Below, one piece after another: positions 12,180-22,244 of a DNA stretch of 64,000 bases (position 1 is the stretch's first letter; every line of letters begins with the position of its first letter). Under the pieces are notes generated by a model. It searched no databases. It was not told the DNA's origin and worked only from the letters and a program-made list of their open reading frames with translations. The stretch spans positions 29,669,307 to 29,733,306 of the forward strand of contig CM018035.1 in the NCBI GenBank assembly GCA_008638375.1, given 5' to 3'. The translations under genes were made by a program, and so were the position numbers. The DNA is from Nyssa sinensis (taxonomy: Eukaryota; Streptophyta; Magnoliopsida; Cornales; Nyssaceae).

Positions 12180-12268
12180 GGCTGAGAGGTGCACACAAAC
12201 AGAACTGAATCAGCACATTGAGGATCTCACCTTGAGCCTAGAAGAAGCAAGGGATTCGACTGAAGGTA
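12180..12268 (+). other. Exon-like segment with coiled-coil coding potential ending in a splice-donor consensus
   Basis: An open frame reads ERCTQTELNQHIEDL then TLSLEEARDSTEG, an amphipathic heptad-like pattern. It is followed at once by GAAG|GTATGAG, a good 5' splice site, and then T-rich sequence. Two readings: (a) a captured or remnant coding exon, or (b) the leader of the old LTR B, since other LTRs here have a purine-rich leader ending in the same kind of donor. The position relative to LTR B favours (b); the protein-like pattern may be chance. Confidence 0.3.
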
Positions 12269-12834
12269 TGAGGCACCAAACCTTAAACTTTTCTTTTGAA
12301 ATTTTTAGCATTATTTCAGTTTTATTGATCCTTACACTACATGTATGACTTATCCTAACAAAAAAGGACTGTTATAGGTGAATTGAGAGGGTCAAGGGGC
12401 TTGAAAAGCCCTAAGCTATGCATTGTAGCCATTAATAAACCTTCTATGCAACAGACCTGAACCAACTGAAGAGAAATTAAAATTTTCCACTTTGGACTCA
12501 AAACAGACCTCATGAGGGTTTCAAAAACCCTATTTCGTGACCCAAAAGCCTAGAGGAAGCCCCAAAAATTGGAGGTTGCAAGTCTCGGGTTTTGAAGCCC
12601 AACCCCACAAATCGTCCCAAAACTTGATTTTAAGAATGGGGGCTTGAACCCCATGATGTAAAGACCCTAATCGAAGAAACCCCGTGAAATTTGGTTAAAA
12701 ATTGGTCATGTATGACCGAGTTGCAAGTGCAGCTATCGAATCATCAAGAGAGGTTTTTGGCTCAATTCAAACCCTCTAATCAATGCTAAAATACTCCTTA
12801 ATGCTCTAGAAGTTCGTAGGAAAGGAAAACTATC
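12262..12834 (+). repeat. Old LTR B, fragment 1
   Basis: From the donor-like GGTATGAG onward the sequence follows, at low identity, the same order as LTRs at 15940-16480 and 38050-38590: a block with GGTTGCAAGTCTCGGGTTTTGA (compare GAGTTGCAGGTACGGGTTTC), then GAGTTGCAAGTGCAGCTATCGA, then ...GGAAAGGAAAAC. It is interrupted by TRIM 2. The true left end of this LTR is lost. Confidence 0.6.
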
Positions 12835-13118
12835 TGTAACAGCCTGATCCATATGGCATGATATTGTCCACTTTGGGCTGCCGAAGCCTGGACCGCACGG
12901 TTTTGTTTTCTCTACCCCACTGGGCTCAAAACGCATCATACCATTGGAGAACTCAACCTTACTTATGAATACCTTCACTTCCCCTTCCCTAAGAAATGTG
13001 GGATACCTCCTTTGCCCCCCGTTTAGGACTGACCGTCTGCAGGCGAGCTTCTGGCTTTACACCTCACACTTCTGGCTAGGGTCCACTCTGATACCATCTG
13101 TAATGGCCCGATCCACAT
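12835..13118 (-). mobile_element. TRIM element 2, second LTR truncated
   Basis: LTR 12835-13014, interior with the same primer site (minus-strand TGGTATCAGAGTGGAC at ~13081-13096), then only the first 20 bp of the second LTR (13099-13118) before it breaks off near a (TA)n run. Same family as TRIM 1 and inserted separately in LTR B. Confidence 0.8.
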
Positions 13119-13132
13119 CGTTTTCAACTTAC

Positions 13133-13178
<46 letters not shown>

Positions 13179-13662
13179 CAGATGTCATGTTGACATCAGT
13201 ATGACGCAATGAACCAGACTGAACCGTTTGGTTCTTAACCTAGTAAAACCGGTTCACTTGTATTGGGACTAAACTGTTTGGTTTTATTTAAACAGTTTCT
13301 AGAAATTATGAATTGACCCCTAAACTTTGTTGAAATTATGTTTTGACCCCCAAATATTTCTGTTAATTATGAAATGACCGAGGAAAATAATTATATATTA
13401 ATTTTAAATCCTTTTAATTATAAGAGAAATTACCAAAATATCCTTGAGTCAAAAATAGGCCAATTAAAATGAAAGAAGAATCTAACCCTATGTTTTTGGG
13501 CATTCCAGACTCAACGACAGAGTCCGATTTGTGAAATTAGATACTGAAAAATATGAACGGACAAATTAGAATAATTACAATTATGTCCTAATGATCAATT
13601 AAGTGACCAATTGAATTCTGATGACTATGAAAATACAAACCTTAGCATTTTGGGACATTTCG
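13119..13662 (+). repeat. Old LTR B, fragment 2
   Basis: Carries family landmarks in the right order: a GATGTCA-TGTTGACATCAG block, CCGGTTCA motifs, 'ATGAATTGACCCCTAAAC', and one dyad AGACTCAACGACAGAGTCC (13507-13525). The text runs on across the nested insertion into 27170: ...TTTGGGACATTTCG | AATACAATGACAGGATCC matches the continuous LTR order seen at 39165-39185. Confidence 0.7.
13135..13174. repeat. (TA)n microsatellite
   Basis: About 20 TA units at the TRIM 2 truncation point. Replication slippage or breakage here may explain the truncation. Confidence 0.9.
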
Positions 13663-15038
13663 TGTCACGACCCGAAACCCACCCTGTGCGGATCTCGCAT
13701 TACGACCGCCACCCTCAGGCCTGAGGACCCTTGGGCAAAGGCTCACATAAGCAGCGGTATCGAATAGATATGCGACATACGTTTTGCGGAAGCGTGAAAA
13801 ACTTTTTCTTTTCTTTTCTTTTCTTATTTAAATTTACGCACATCCGTCCGATACTGCCGCTCTTTACATAGCATACATGGTTACACATTCAGAGTATAAC
13901 TAAAATATTACAGACTTATATCATACAACCATCAATGTTAGTTACCCCGTAGGGTTTATACATATTGTCATATTATATCTTAACCATAAGCGCTATTAAA
14001 CATTACATAACTCCAAAAAGGAACCATCTAATCACATCTCCATAAGCTGGCAAATACACCATCTTCAAAACTCGACTGCTGTCAGTCACCTGAAAGGGGG
14101 ATCCGAACAAAGTCCGGGTAAGCTAATCTAAACTTGTGAGCAATTCCAACATTCGTCATGGGGTTTCAATCAACAGTGGTTTTAGCTCATAAGGGTTTAT
14201 AAATCAATCACTGTCAATTGTTCGTAACTTTTGAACACAGAATATATGCATTCATAAAATTCATAGCTTTGAAACATTTAAAACATTCAAGCTAATATAT
14301 GCTTTTTCATATAAAACTTGTAACTCTGAATACAAAATATATGCATTCCATAAAACTCATAACTCTGAAACATGTAAAGTGTTCAAGCTAAAAATGTGTT
14401 CTTCTTTAAATAGAGTATATGTGAACTCAAACATGTAAATATGAAAATGAGGATTTAAAATCTGCTTTCATTTTCAAATATCTTTTCTTCTCACTTTTAC
14501 TCTTGGAATCTGTTTCGAACCAGACTCCCGTTTTACTCTTGTCGAGATATCTCTTTGCCTGTGGGATTAGATCCTGCTACCAGGCATTTGACAATCCATT
14601 GAATTCTGTAGAACCCAAAAGCTTGTCGGCTCCACATGATAATAGAGTCCTTTGCGAACTCCAATACCCTGTCTCGTGCTTATGCACAGTTATCTTGTAT
14701 TTCAAGAAAACTACTTTTATCTCATGGCTTCTTCTCATAAATACTATTTAATAGTATTTAAACACAAAGTATATAACTTTATAATAGAACTTTCAATTTT
14801 CAGAATATACGAATTTAGAATATATCTCAGAGATTTTGCAATTTAATAAAAACTCAAACATGCTAAGGCATATTTAAAGGAACTGTAAATAAATCTGTTA
14901 TCTGAGCAGAGTAATTTAAAATAGAAGGCATATGAAAACTGAATTCGATATTCAAATACTTTTCATGACTTGAACTCAAAACTTCTTTGAAATCCGTGAA
15001 GTTAAATCTCCACTTCGAATGTAGGGTTACTCACCTTG
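13663..15038 (-). repeat. Solo LTR A, part 1
   Basis: Plus-strand start TGTCACGACCCGAAACCC is preceded by TSD TTTCG (13658-13662); the matching TTTCG follows the other end at 27165-27169. This is the 3' part of the LTR in its own orientation and contains the conserved splice-acceptor block (CAG complement at 14090-14092). The 9.3 kb element at 15039 interrupts it; rejoining across that insertion restores ...CTCACCTTG|GTCCTTTAGGG. No interior or partner LTR is present, so it is a solo LTR formed by recombination. Confidence 0.85.
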
Positions 15039-15399
15039 TGTAATACCCCGACCCGAGTTAGGGACTATTAAACCGTCGCGTCAAATTAGTAATCGACGCC
15101 TTAAGTAACGAGGTCGGTTTCAAACCCGATGCACGGACTTTTAAGTAATAGTCCTGAAAAGTCAGGACGACTGTACATCACTTTCGTTGCAATCACCAAC
15201 TTGTCGGTTTGATGATAATTTTATTTTGACGTCAACTGCCGATCATTGATACGAGTATAAGAATTGGGCACGCATTTCGAGGGTACGAAGGATTAGTATA
15301 AAGGGTGTACACTTAAAAGAATAATTAATTTTTAAAGTAATTAATTATTATGATATAAGAAATTAATGTTAGTATATATATATAGATAATGATAATAAG

Positions 15400-15417
15400 A
15401 ATGATAATAAATAAATA

Positions 15418-15449
<32 letters not shown>

Positions 15450-15457
15450 TAATAATA
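15400..15457. repeat. (TAA)n microsatellite in LARD LTR
   Basis: Runs of AATA then AAT/TAA units. The copy in the 3' LTR (about 20665-20721) has a different repeat number, as expected for slippage since insertion. Small minus-strand ORFs here are low-complexity artefacts. Confidence 0.85.
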
Positions 15458-15634
15458 CATGTGTAAAAGTATAAGAGTGGGTATGTATAGTTATGAAATT
15501 GTAATTATGTATATATGTAAATATGATCATATATATATATATATATATATATAAGTTGAAGGACATGCAATGGTCCAATGTGTACAAGAGTGTGGGAGAG
15601 ACCATTGTGTATTAGTATGTGTAAATATATATAT

Positions 15635-15660
15635 GTATATATATATATATATATATAAAT
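15635..15660 (+). promoter_or_regulatory. Candidate LTR promoter: (TA)n ending in TATAAAT
   Basis: A TA run ends ATATATAAATC, followed ~20-30 bp later by a CACCACACACACAC stretch and then the purine-rich leader. Good position for a core promoter ~280 bp before the donor at 15941, though TA-rich DNA makes the exact box ambiguous. Confidence 0.35.
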
Positions 15661-16759
15661 CTAAGTCAAACACCACACACACACACAACCAGCCACTCAA
15701 TGGCTCTGCCCAAACAGTAGGAGGACACCCTCCTTGGATGCTGCAACAAGCAAGAGGAAGATCAGTGGGTGGGGCAATCAGAGATTGAATTTATTAAGTG
15801 TATACTATATACACATACATACACAATGCATATACATGACTCACTTTGATTCAGTCACTTGGAGAGAAAGAGAGGGGTCCTGGGAAGAAGAAGGAAGGAG
15901 GTTCAGAAGGAAGAAGGAGAGAGAAGGGTCACTGTTAGAGGTAAACCCACAAAATCTCATAATTTCTCTCTCTAGAAATACATGCATGCCAATGAACTGC
16001 TTTAGTGATTTTCATGCATATGAGATGCTTACAATAAATATACGTGAATAGTACATAAAGAATAGACTCAAAAGCACACCAAAAACATCAAGCCGTACAC
16101 AAAACGGCCATGGAAGACCTTGCTTGAAGCAGGTCTGAATCAAGCTTCCCCAAACCCAATTTGGTTGATTGGAACCTCAACTAGACTCCTCGAACATGCC
16201 AAAAACCCTAGTACGCGACCACGAAGCTCAAGAAACGACCTCCAAAAGTCGAGTTGCAGGTACGGGTTTCAAAACCCAACCTCACAAACTCACCATTAAA
16301 CCTACTTCCTTGAATGGGGATTTAAACCTCATGGGAAATGAAGCAAAACAGAACAAACCCCATGTGATTTGGCTTAGAAATGAGCATTTACGATCGACTT
16401 GCAGGTTTAAATTATCGAATCCAAAACCGAACATGTGAACTAGTTTTAATTCCAAAAATGAATGCCAAACTCTTGGAAAACGTTCCAGAAGTGGATCGGG
16501 TTAAAACCAATGAAGATTTGATGAACCAAACTTCACGAAATTAAGAAAGAAATTCTGTAGAAATTAGGGCAACCACGGGTTGATGGTGAAGAAGACGATA
16601 CTGGGTCGACTCACTGTTTGAATCGAGTCACCGAGTGAACTCGGGACGCGTGGCAGCGTTTAAAGCTGCCACCGAATTAAAACGACGGCGTCGTTTTGGG
16701 CCTAATACGCGTATATATGCAACACCGTTTAAGTTTTAAAAAGACGGAAGGGAAATTTG

Positions 16760-16831
16760 CTGTTCCGGAGTTTCGAACCCCTGACCTCACGCGCCAAGCC
16801 AACCTCCCCTACCACTCGGCCACGCGCTTGC
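16760..16831 (-). other. tRNA-like module 1 with Pol III A and B boxes (LARD 5' LTR)
   Basis: On the minus strand GCGTGGCCGAGTGGTAGGGG resembles a tRNA D-arm/A box. About 40 bp later GGGGTTCGAAACTCC resembles a T-arm/B box. I cannot pair a full acceptor stem, so this is a tRNA-derived or SINE-like relic, not a working tRNA gene. Copy at 22021-22092. Confidence 0.5.
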
Positions 16832-16896
16832 GTGTGTCACCTAAGGGGCAAGATTTATATATAATATATGTTAAATCAAAATCAAAAAAATAAAAA

Positions 16897-16983
16897 GGTG
16901 TGACTGCACCTATTGGGATTCGAACGTGGTATCTATTGGAGAGGGAGGTGGCACGCTGGCCAGCGTGCCACCCTATTCGACCA
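16897..16983 (-). other. tRNA-like module 2 with A/B-box similarity (LARD 5' LTR)
   Basis: On the minus strand TGGTCGAATAGGGTGG (A-box-like, 16968-16983) is followed ~43 bp later by GTTCGAATCCC (B-box consensus, 16915-16925). The palindrome at 16947-16972 fills the anticodon-arm position. It lies ~70 bp from module 1 in the same orientation, so the two may derive from one dimeric insertion. Copy at 22158-22244. Confidence 0.4.
16947..16972. repeat. Perfect 26-bp palindrome
   Basis: GGTGGCACGCTGG followed directly by its exact reverse complement, no spacer. In the 3' LTR (22208-22233) one base near the centre differs, breaking perfect symmetry there. Confidence 0.9.
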
Positions 16984-17099
16984 TTAACTAATCACACACT
17001 AAATATATATATACCAGACTTTATAAAATTAATTTAATTAAATCAAATTAATTAAATTAAATACTCCAAAATGGCCCGGTGTCCAAATGAGATGAGTTA

Positions 17100-17480
17100 T
17101 ATATGTATTTCTACTATCTCAGACCTCCTAAGTCCATTGGTGAGGTCCACGACATGAGATGAGGTCCCAAAAAATTTAAAGACCCGTAAAAATGTCAAAA
17201 TGACTAAAATACCCCTGCCTCATAAATGAGTCAAACGAGATCCAAATGAAACAAATAAATAGTAGATTTTGACTATTTGGAACATTCTGAATCTAATGGT
17301 GGGGTCCGTTTCATGAGACGGGACTCCGAGAAAATTTAGACACGTTAAGGTATAAATTACCAAATTGCGCCTAACATGTCCTGAGCCGAATTAAATTCTA
17401 AGAAAGCCTAAATTGACTTTCTTCGATGTTCCGGACTCAATGGTAGAGTCCGTTCCACCAAAAGAAGTGTCTAAAATAAA
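17100..17480. repeat. Diverged ~160-bp repeat array in LTR with GGACTC/GAGTCC dyad
   Basis: Three units, each with a core like 'TCC(A/G)GACTC.AATGGT.GAGTCC', then a 'GAGACGGGACTCC' or similar block, then an A-rich segment and 'AAATTACCAAATTG'. Best dyad at 17433-17451. Related arrays occur in LTRs A, B, C, D and E, so this is a shared ancestral LTR component. Confidence 0.7.
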
Positions 17481-19112
17481 GAGACATAAAATTTGATGAA
17501 TAGCATCTGTCAGATGACTATAAACTGAAATATTGCCGAAATATTAAACTAAGGCAAGTTACGAGGAAATAAAATACGAGAAGACACGACGCGTTAACAT
17601 GTGAAGTAAATAACTGTAAATTAAAGTTAATGGAGCAGCAGAAGAGTATAGTTGAAATGAATTAAATTTCTAACATAATAAATTGTGTCAGTTGGTTAGG
17701 AGCATGAGTTAAATCGGTTAGGATGAAATACGATTGAAGCATAAGTTAAGAAACATCGACAGATGATATTGCAGTGAATGTGAAGTTAATGAGAGTGTTT
17801 ATGAATTGTTCTTAGGAATTACGGAGGAAGTGGGAAAGCAAACTTTAGCACTAACCCTAAAGGACCGAGGTGAGTAACCCTGTGTTTGAAATGGAGATTT
17901 AACTCCAATTATTTGAAGAAGTTTTAAGTTCAAGTCACGTGAAGCATTTGAATATCAAATTCAGTTTTGATTCATGTTTTTAAATTGTTCTGATATGACA
18001 TGCTGATTAAATGGTTTTATATTCAATTCTTTTCTTGGAAATATTTAGCATGTCCGGTCGAAATTGCAAATTTCTTTTAAATGTTCTGAATTTGATTATT
18101 TCAAGTATTGAAGCTCTATCGCAGAAATTGTATATTTCATGTTTTCAATATTCATGAAAAGCCTCTATTGAAGTAACCATGTGATAAATGTTTTATAAGA
18201 TAAACGGTACTAATTACCACCCCCTATGATGGTTGAAATCCTTCGGGATTCAACAGTACATGCCCGATAGTAGGATCTAATCCCCCAGGCTATTATCATT
18301 GACAGTATTGGCAGTAAAATGGGAGTCTGGTTCGAAACAGATTCCACCTAATCAAAGAGAAAAGATGACAAAGTGATTTTGAAAATGAAAACAGGTTTTA
18401 CCCTCATTTTCAAAATACATATTTATGTGTTTTAAAGTTTATATACTTTATTAACGAAGTACGAGTTTAGATTGAACACTTTAAATGTTTCAAGCCATCC
18501 GTTTTGAGAATGCATATATCCTGTGTTCTAAATTGTACGAACAATTGGTGGTGAGTATTTTATAAACTCTCAAGTGATAAACCACTACCAGTTGAAAACC
18601 CCATGACGAATGCAGGAATTACTCACAAGCTTAGATTAGCTTACCCGGACTTTGTTCGGATCCCCCTTTCAGGTAAATGACAAAAGGCAGTTTTTGATTT
18701 AAAGACGAAGGATGACAGATCTGCCATTTTGGGAAGTTGTACTTAAGTAGTTTCCTTATGAAGCCATGTGAATTTTTAGTACGAACCCTGTAGTAGTAGA
18801 CAGTACAAATTATGTATTAAGCCCTCAGGGTAGTGATATGTAATATTATAAAGTCTTTAAGTTTTTAGATATGCTCTGGATGTATGATGATACATGTATA
18901 CCGAAATGTGAAGAGCGGCAGTACCGGACGGATGTGCAAATTTTGAAATAAGAAAGAAAAGAAAAAAAAACTTTTTCACGCTTCCGCAACCACTTGAGAC
19001 ACATCTATCCGATATCGCTGCAGATGCGAGCCTTGTCTCGAGGCCTTCGGGTCTCGGGGCGGCGGTTGCGATCCGGTAATCCACAGAGGGTGGGTTTCGG
19101 GTCGTGACAGAG

Positions 19113-19130
19113 TGGTATCAGAGCACTAGG
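19113..19130 (+). other. Primer binding site of LARD-like element
   Basis: TGGTATCAGAGCACTAGG lies three bases after the LTR end GTGACA. Initiator-Met tRNA type. Confidence 0.92.
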
Positions 19131-19206
19131 TTTACTTGAACAAACTTAGTGACCCTAGAGGAGTTAGAATGGGACCATGAAATAGGTAGAGTTTTAGGCT
19201 ACCTAA

Positions 19207-19497
19207 GATATGTGAAGTATATGATATGATATGATGGCGGGGTTTGGGACCCGCAGTACATGAAATAGATATGTGAAGTATGTGATATGATATAAAGGCG
19301 AGGTATGGGACTCGCGTTGTATTAAGTAGATATATGGAGCAACGATAGGAAGGCGGGGTATGGGACCCGCAGTACATGAAATAGATATGCGAAATATGTG
19401 ACATGAAATGAAGGCGGGGTATGGGACCCATAGTGACATGAAGTAAGTGCTTTGAAGTACGTGATAGGAAGGCGGGGTATGGGACCCGTAGTAAAGT
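19207..19497. repeat. ~60-bp minisatellite in leader of LARD-like element
   Basis: Five imperfect units, each with GGCGGGGTATGGGACCCGC or a close variant followed by ...ACATGAAATAGATATG. Within the unit GGGTATGGGACCC has dyad character. Minus-strand ORFs rich in PIPRL/HISHI repeats are shadows of this array. Confidence 0.85.
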
Positions 19498-19835
19498 AGA
19501 AGGAATAAAGTCTAAAGATTAGAACTAACTGTAGAATAGAAAGGGAAATCACGGTAATTGTTAAAGGAGAAAAGAGAAAATGGAGGATTTGACAGTCACT
19601 AGTGTGCTATCAGGACCTTTGTTACCGGTGAGGAATGGCCACCTTATCATGTAACTAAGGGAACTGAGAAACATACAGTGCTATCTTATCCAACCTGATC
19701 GAAGAAATTCTTAGATCACTACAAAAAAAAAAAAAAAAAATGATAAACTCTATGTTTTAAATTTCAAGTAGATAACTATAACCTTATGTGACTATAGCAT
19801 GTGATAAAAGTAACTCTACTTGTTTTACAACAAAA

Positions 19836-20154
19836 ATGGTTGACATACAAAGAGACATGAATGATCTAAAAGACCGAATAGACAAAATTGAGCAAATCCT
19901 AGAAGAATTAGCTCAAGTTGTGTACGACGCTCAAAATCAACCACAAGAACGACCTATTGTAAACAAAAGTAGGAAGATAAAGGGCAGTATTAGTAAAAGG
20001 ACAACTCCAGTATGCCCTGTCTGTAAAAAGATACACCATGCGCCCTGCCGTAGGATCACGGGGGCTTGTTACGAGTGTGGAGAAAGGGGGACATCTCATC
20101 AAGTATTGCCCGAAATGGAATAAGGCTAACAAGGGACCCTCTAAGGATCAGTAA
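19836..20154 (+). pseudogene. Small Gag: coiled coil plus zinc knuckle, frameshifted
   Basis: The first good ATG is at 19836 (MVDIQRDMNDLKDRIDKIEQ...). A coiled-coil segment of ~30 residues is followed by a basic linker (NKSRKIKGSISKR) and cysteines in a CPVCKKIHHAPC pattern. A CCHC knuckle then begins CYECGERG. One extra G in the run at about 20087-20092 shifts the frame; the following bases in the next frame read HLIKYCPKWNKANKG and stop at 20154, completing the knuckle. So the ORF was a ~105-residue Gag-like protein, now broken. There is no matrix/capsid core of normal gag length: either deleted, or a minimal nucleocapsid-like protein is all this subfamily has. The knuckle resembles that of the Tekay-like Gag at 56227-56330. 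Confidence 0.65.
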
Positions 20155-20287
20155 GGTACACCACCTTGAATATTAAAATTCTGTTATATGTAAACTGTCA
20201 TTTGAATTTGACTGCTAGACATGTGAACATGGTAGAGGGAAGTAGAACTTCAAAAATAGGGAACCCTCAGTTTTGAGGACAAAACTC

Positions 20288-20304
20288 TTTTAAGGGGGGA
20301 AGGA
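20288..20304 (+). other. Polypurine tract of LARD-like element
   Basis: TTTTAAGGGGGGAAGGA immediately precedes the 3' LTR. Confidence 0.88.
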
Positions 20305-20683
20305 TATAATACCCCGACCCGAGTTAGGGACTATTAAACCGTCGCGTCAAATTAGTAATCGACGCCTTAAGTAACGAGGTCGGTTTCAAACCCGACGCAC
20401 AGACTTTTAAGTAATAGTCCTGAAAAGTCAGGACGACTGTACATCACTTTCGTTGCAATCACCAACTTGTCGGTTTGATGATAATTTTATTTTCACGTCA
20501 ATTGCCGATCATCGATACGAGTATAAGAATTGGGCACGCATTTCGAGGGTACGAAGGATTAGTATAAAGGGTGTACACTTAAAAGAATAATTAATTTTTA
20601 AAGTAATTAATTATTATGATATAAGAAATTAATGTTAGTATATATATATAGATAATGATAATAAGAATGATAATAAATAAATA

Positions 20684-20715
<32 letters not shown>

Positions 20716-22020
20716 TAATAATACATGTGTAAAAGTATAAGAGTGGGTATGTATAGTTATGAAATTGTAATTATGTATATATGTAAATATGATCATATAT
20801 ATATATATATATAAGTTGAAGGACATGCAATGGTCCAATGTGTACAAGAGTGTGGGAGAGACCATTGTGTATTAGTATGTGTGAATATACATATGTATAT
20901 ATATATATATATATATATAAATCCAAGTCAAACACCACACACACACACAACCAGCCACTCAATGGCTCTGCCCAAACAGTAGGAGGACACCCTCCTTGGA
21001 TGCTGCAACAAGCAAGAGGAAGATCAGTGGGTGGGGCAATCAGAGATTGAATTTATTAAGTGTATACTATATACACATACATACACAATGCATATACACG
21101 ACTCACTCTGATTTAGTCACTTGGAGAGAAAGAGAGGGGTCCTAGGAAGAAGAAGGAAGGAGGTTCAGAAGCAAGAAGGAGAGAGAAGGGTCACTGTTAG
21201 AGGTAAACCTACAAAATCTCATAATTTCTCTCTCTAGAAATACATGCATGCCAATGAACTGCTTTAGTGATTTTCATGCATATGAGATGCTTACAGTAAA
21301 TATACGTGAATAGTACATAAAGAATAGACTCAAAAGCACACCAAAACATCAAGCCGTACACAAAACGGCCATGGAAGACCTTGCTTGAAGCAGGTCTGAA
21401 TCAAGCTTCCCCAAACCCAATTTGGTTGATTGGAACCTCAACTAGACTCCTCGAACATGCCAAAAACCCTAGTACGCGACCACGAAGCTCAAGAAATGAC
21501 TTCCAAAAGTCGAGTTGCAGGTACGGGTTTCAAAACCCAACCTCACAAACTCACCATTAAACCTACTTCCTTGAATGGGGATTTAAACCTCATGGGAAAT
21601 GAAGCAAAATAGAACAAACCCCATGTGATTTGGCTCAGAAATGAGCATTTACGATCGACTTGCAGGTTTAAATTATCGAATCCAAAACCGAACAAGTGAA
21701 CTAGTTTTAATTCCAAAAATGAATGCCAAACTCTTGGAAAATGTTCCAGAAGTGGATCGGGTTAAAAACAGAGAAGATTTGATGAACCAAACTTCACGAA
21801 ATTAAGAAAGAAATTCTGTAGAAATTAGGGCAACCACGGGTTGATGGTGAAGAAGACGATACTGGGTCGACTCACTGTTTGAATCGAGTCACCGAGTGAA
21901 CTCGGGACGCGTGGCAGCATTTAAAGCTGCCACCGAATTAAAACGACGGCGTCGTTTTGGGCCTAATACGCGTATATATGCAACACCATTTAAGTTTTAA
22001 AAAGACGAAAGGGAAATTTG

Positions 22021-22092
22021 CTGTTCTGGAGTTTCGAACCCCTGACCTCATGCGCCAAGCCAACCTCCCCTACCACTCGGCCACGCGCTTGC
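22021..22092 (-). other. tRNA-like module 1, 3' LTR copy
   Basis: Same A and B boxes as 16760-16831, with two or three transitions. Confidence 0.45.
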
Positions 22093-22157
22093 GTGTGTCA
22101 CCTAAGGGGCAAGATTTATATATAATATATGTTAAATCAAAATCAAAAAAATAAAAA

Positions 22158-22244
22158 GGTGCGACTGCACCTATTGGGATTCGAACGTGGTATCTATTGG
22201 AGAGGGAGGTGGCACGCTGGCTAGCGTGCCACCCTATTCGACCA
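22158..22244 (-). other. tRNA-like module 2, 3' LTR copy
   Basis: Same boxes as 16897-16983; the enclosed palindrome (22208-22233) has one mismatch. Confidence 0.4.

Larger units (their letters stand above)
15941..18672 (+). other. Predicted leader intron inside LARD 5' LTR
   Basis: Donor TTAGAG|GTAAAC at 15941. Acceptor TTGTTCGGATCCCCCTTTCAG|G ending at 18672, with a plausible branch site (TTAGATTAGCTTAC) just upstream. The 3' LTR has the equivalent pair at 21203 and 23933. The same donor and acceptor blocks occur in other LTR families here. Splicing would remove ~2.7 kb of AT-rich leader. Predicted from consensus and conservation only. Confidence 0.45.
15039..19109 (+). repeat. 5' LTR of LARD-like element (4.07 kb)
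   Basis: Starts TGTAATACCCCGACCCGAG and ends GGGTTTCGGGTCGTGACA. Holds microsatellites, a purine-rich leader, a predicted intron, two tRNA-like modules, a 26-bp palindrome and diverged internal repeats. Confidence 0.92.

Noticed and set aside
15369..15605. Low-complexity ORFs (also 20635-20865, 45603-45946, 49333-49593, 60406-60798)
   Set aside because: They translate TA, TAA, AG and TG microsatellites in LTRs and change length between LTR copies.
16760..16983. Functional tRNA genes
   Set aside because: A and B boxes are present, but no complete acceptor stem or standard anticodon arm can be paired; better seen as tRNA-derived relics.
19132..19552. Overlapping minus-strand ORFs with repeated Pro/His/Ile motifs
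   Set aside because: They are translations of the ~60-bp GGCGGGGTATGGGACCC minisatellite in several frames; no start context or conservation.
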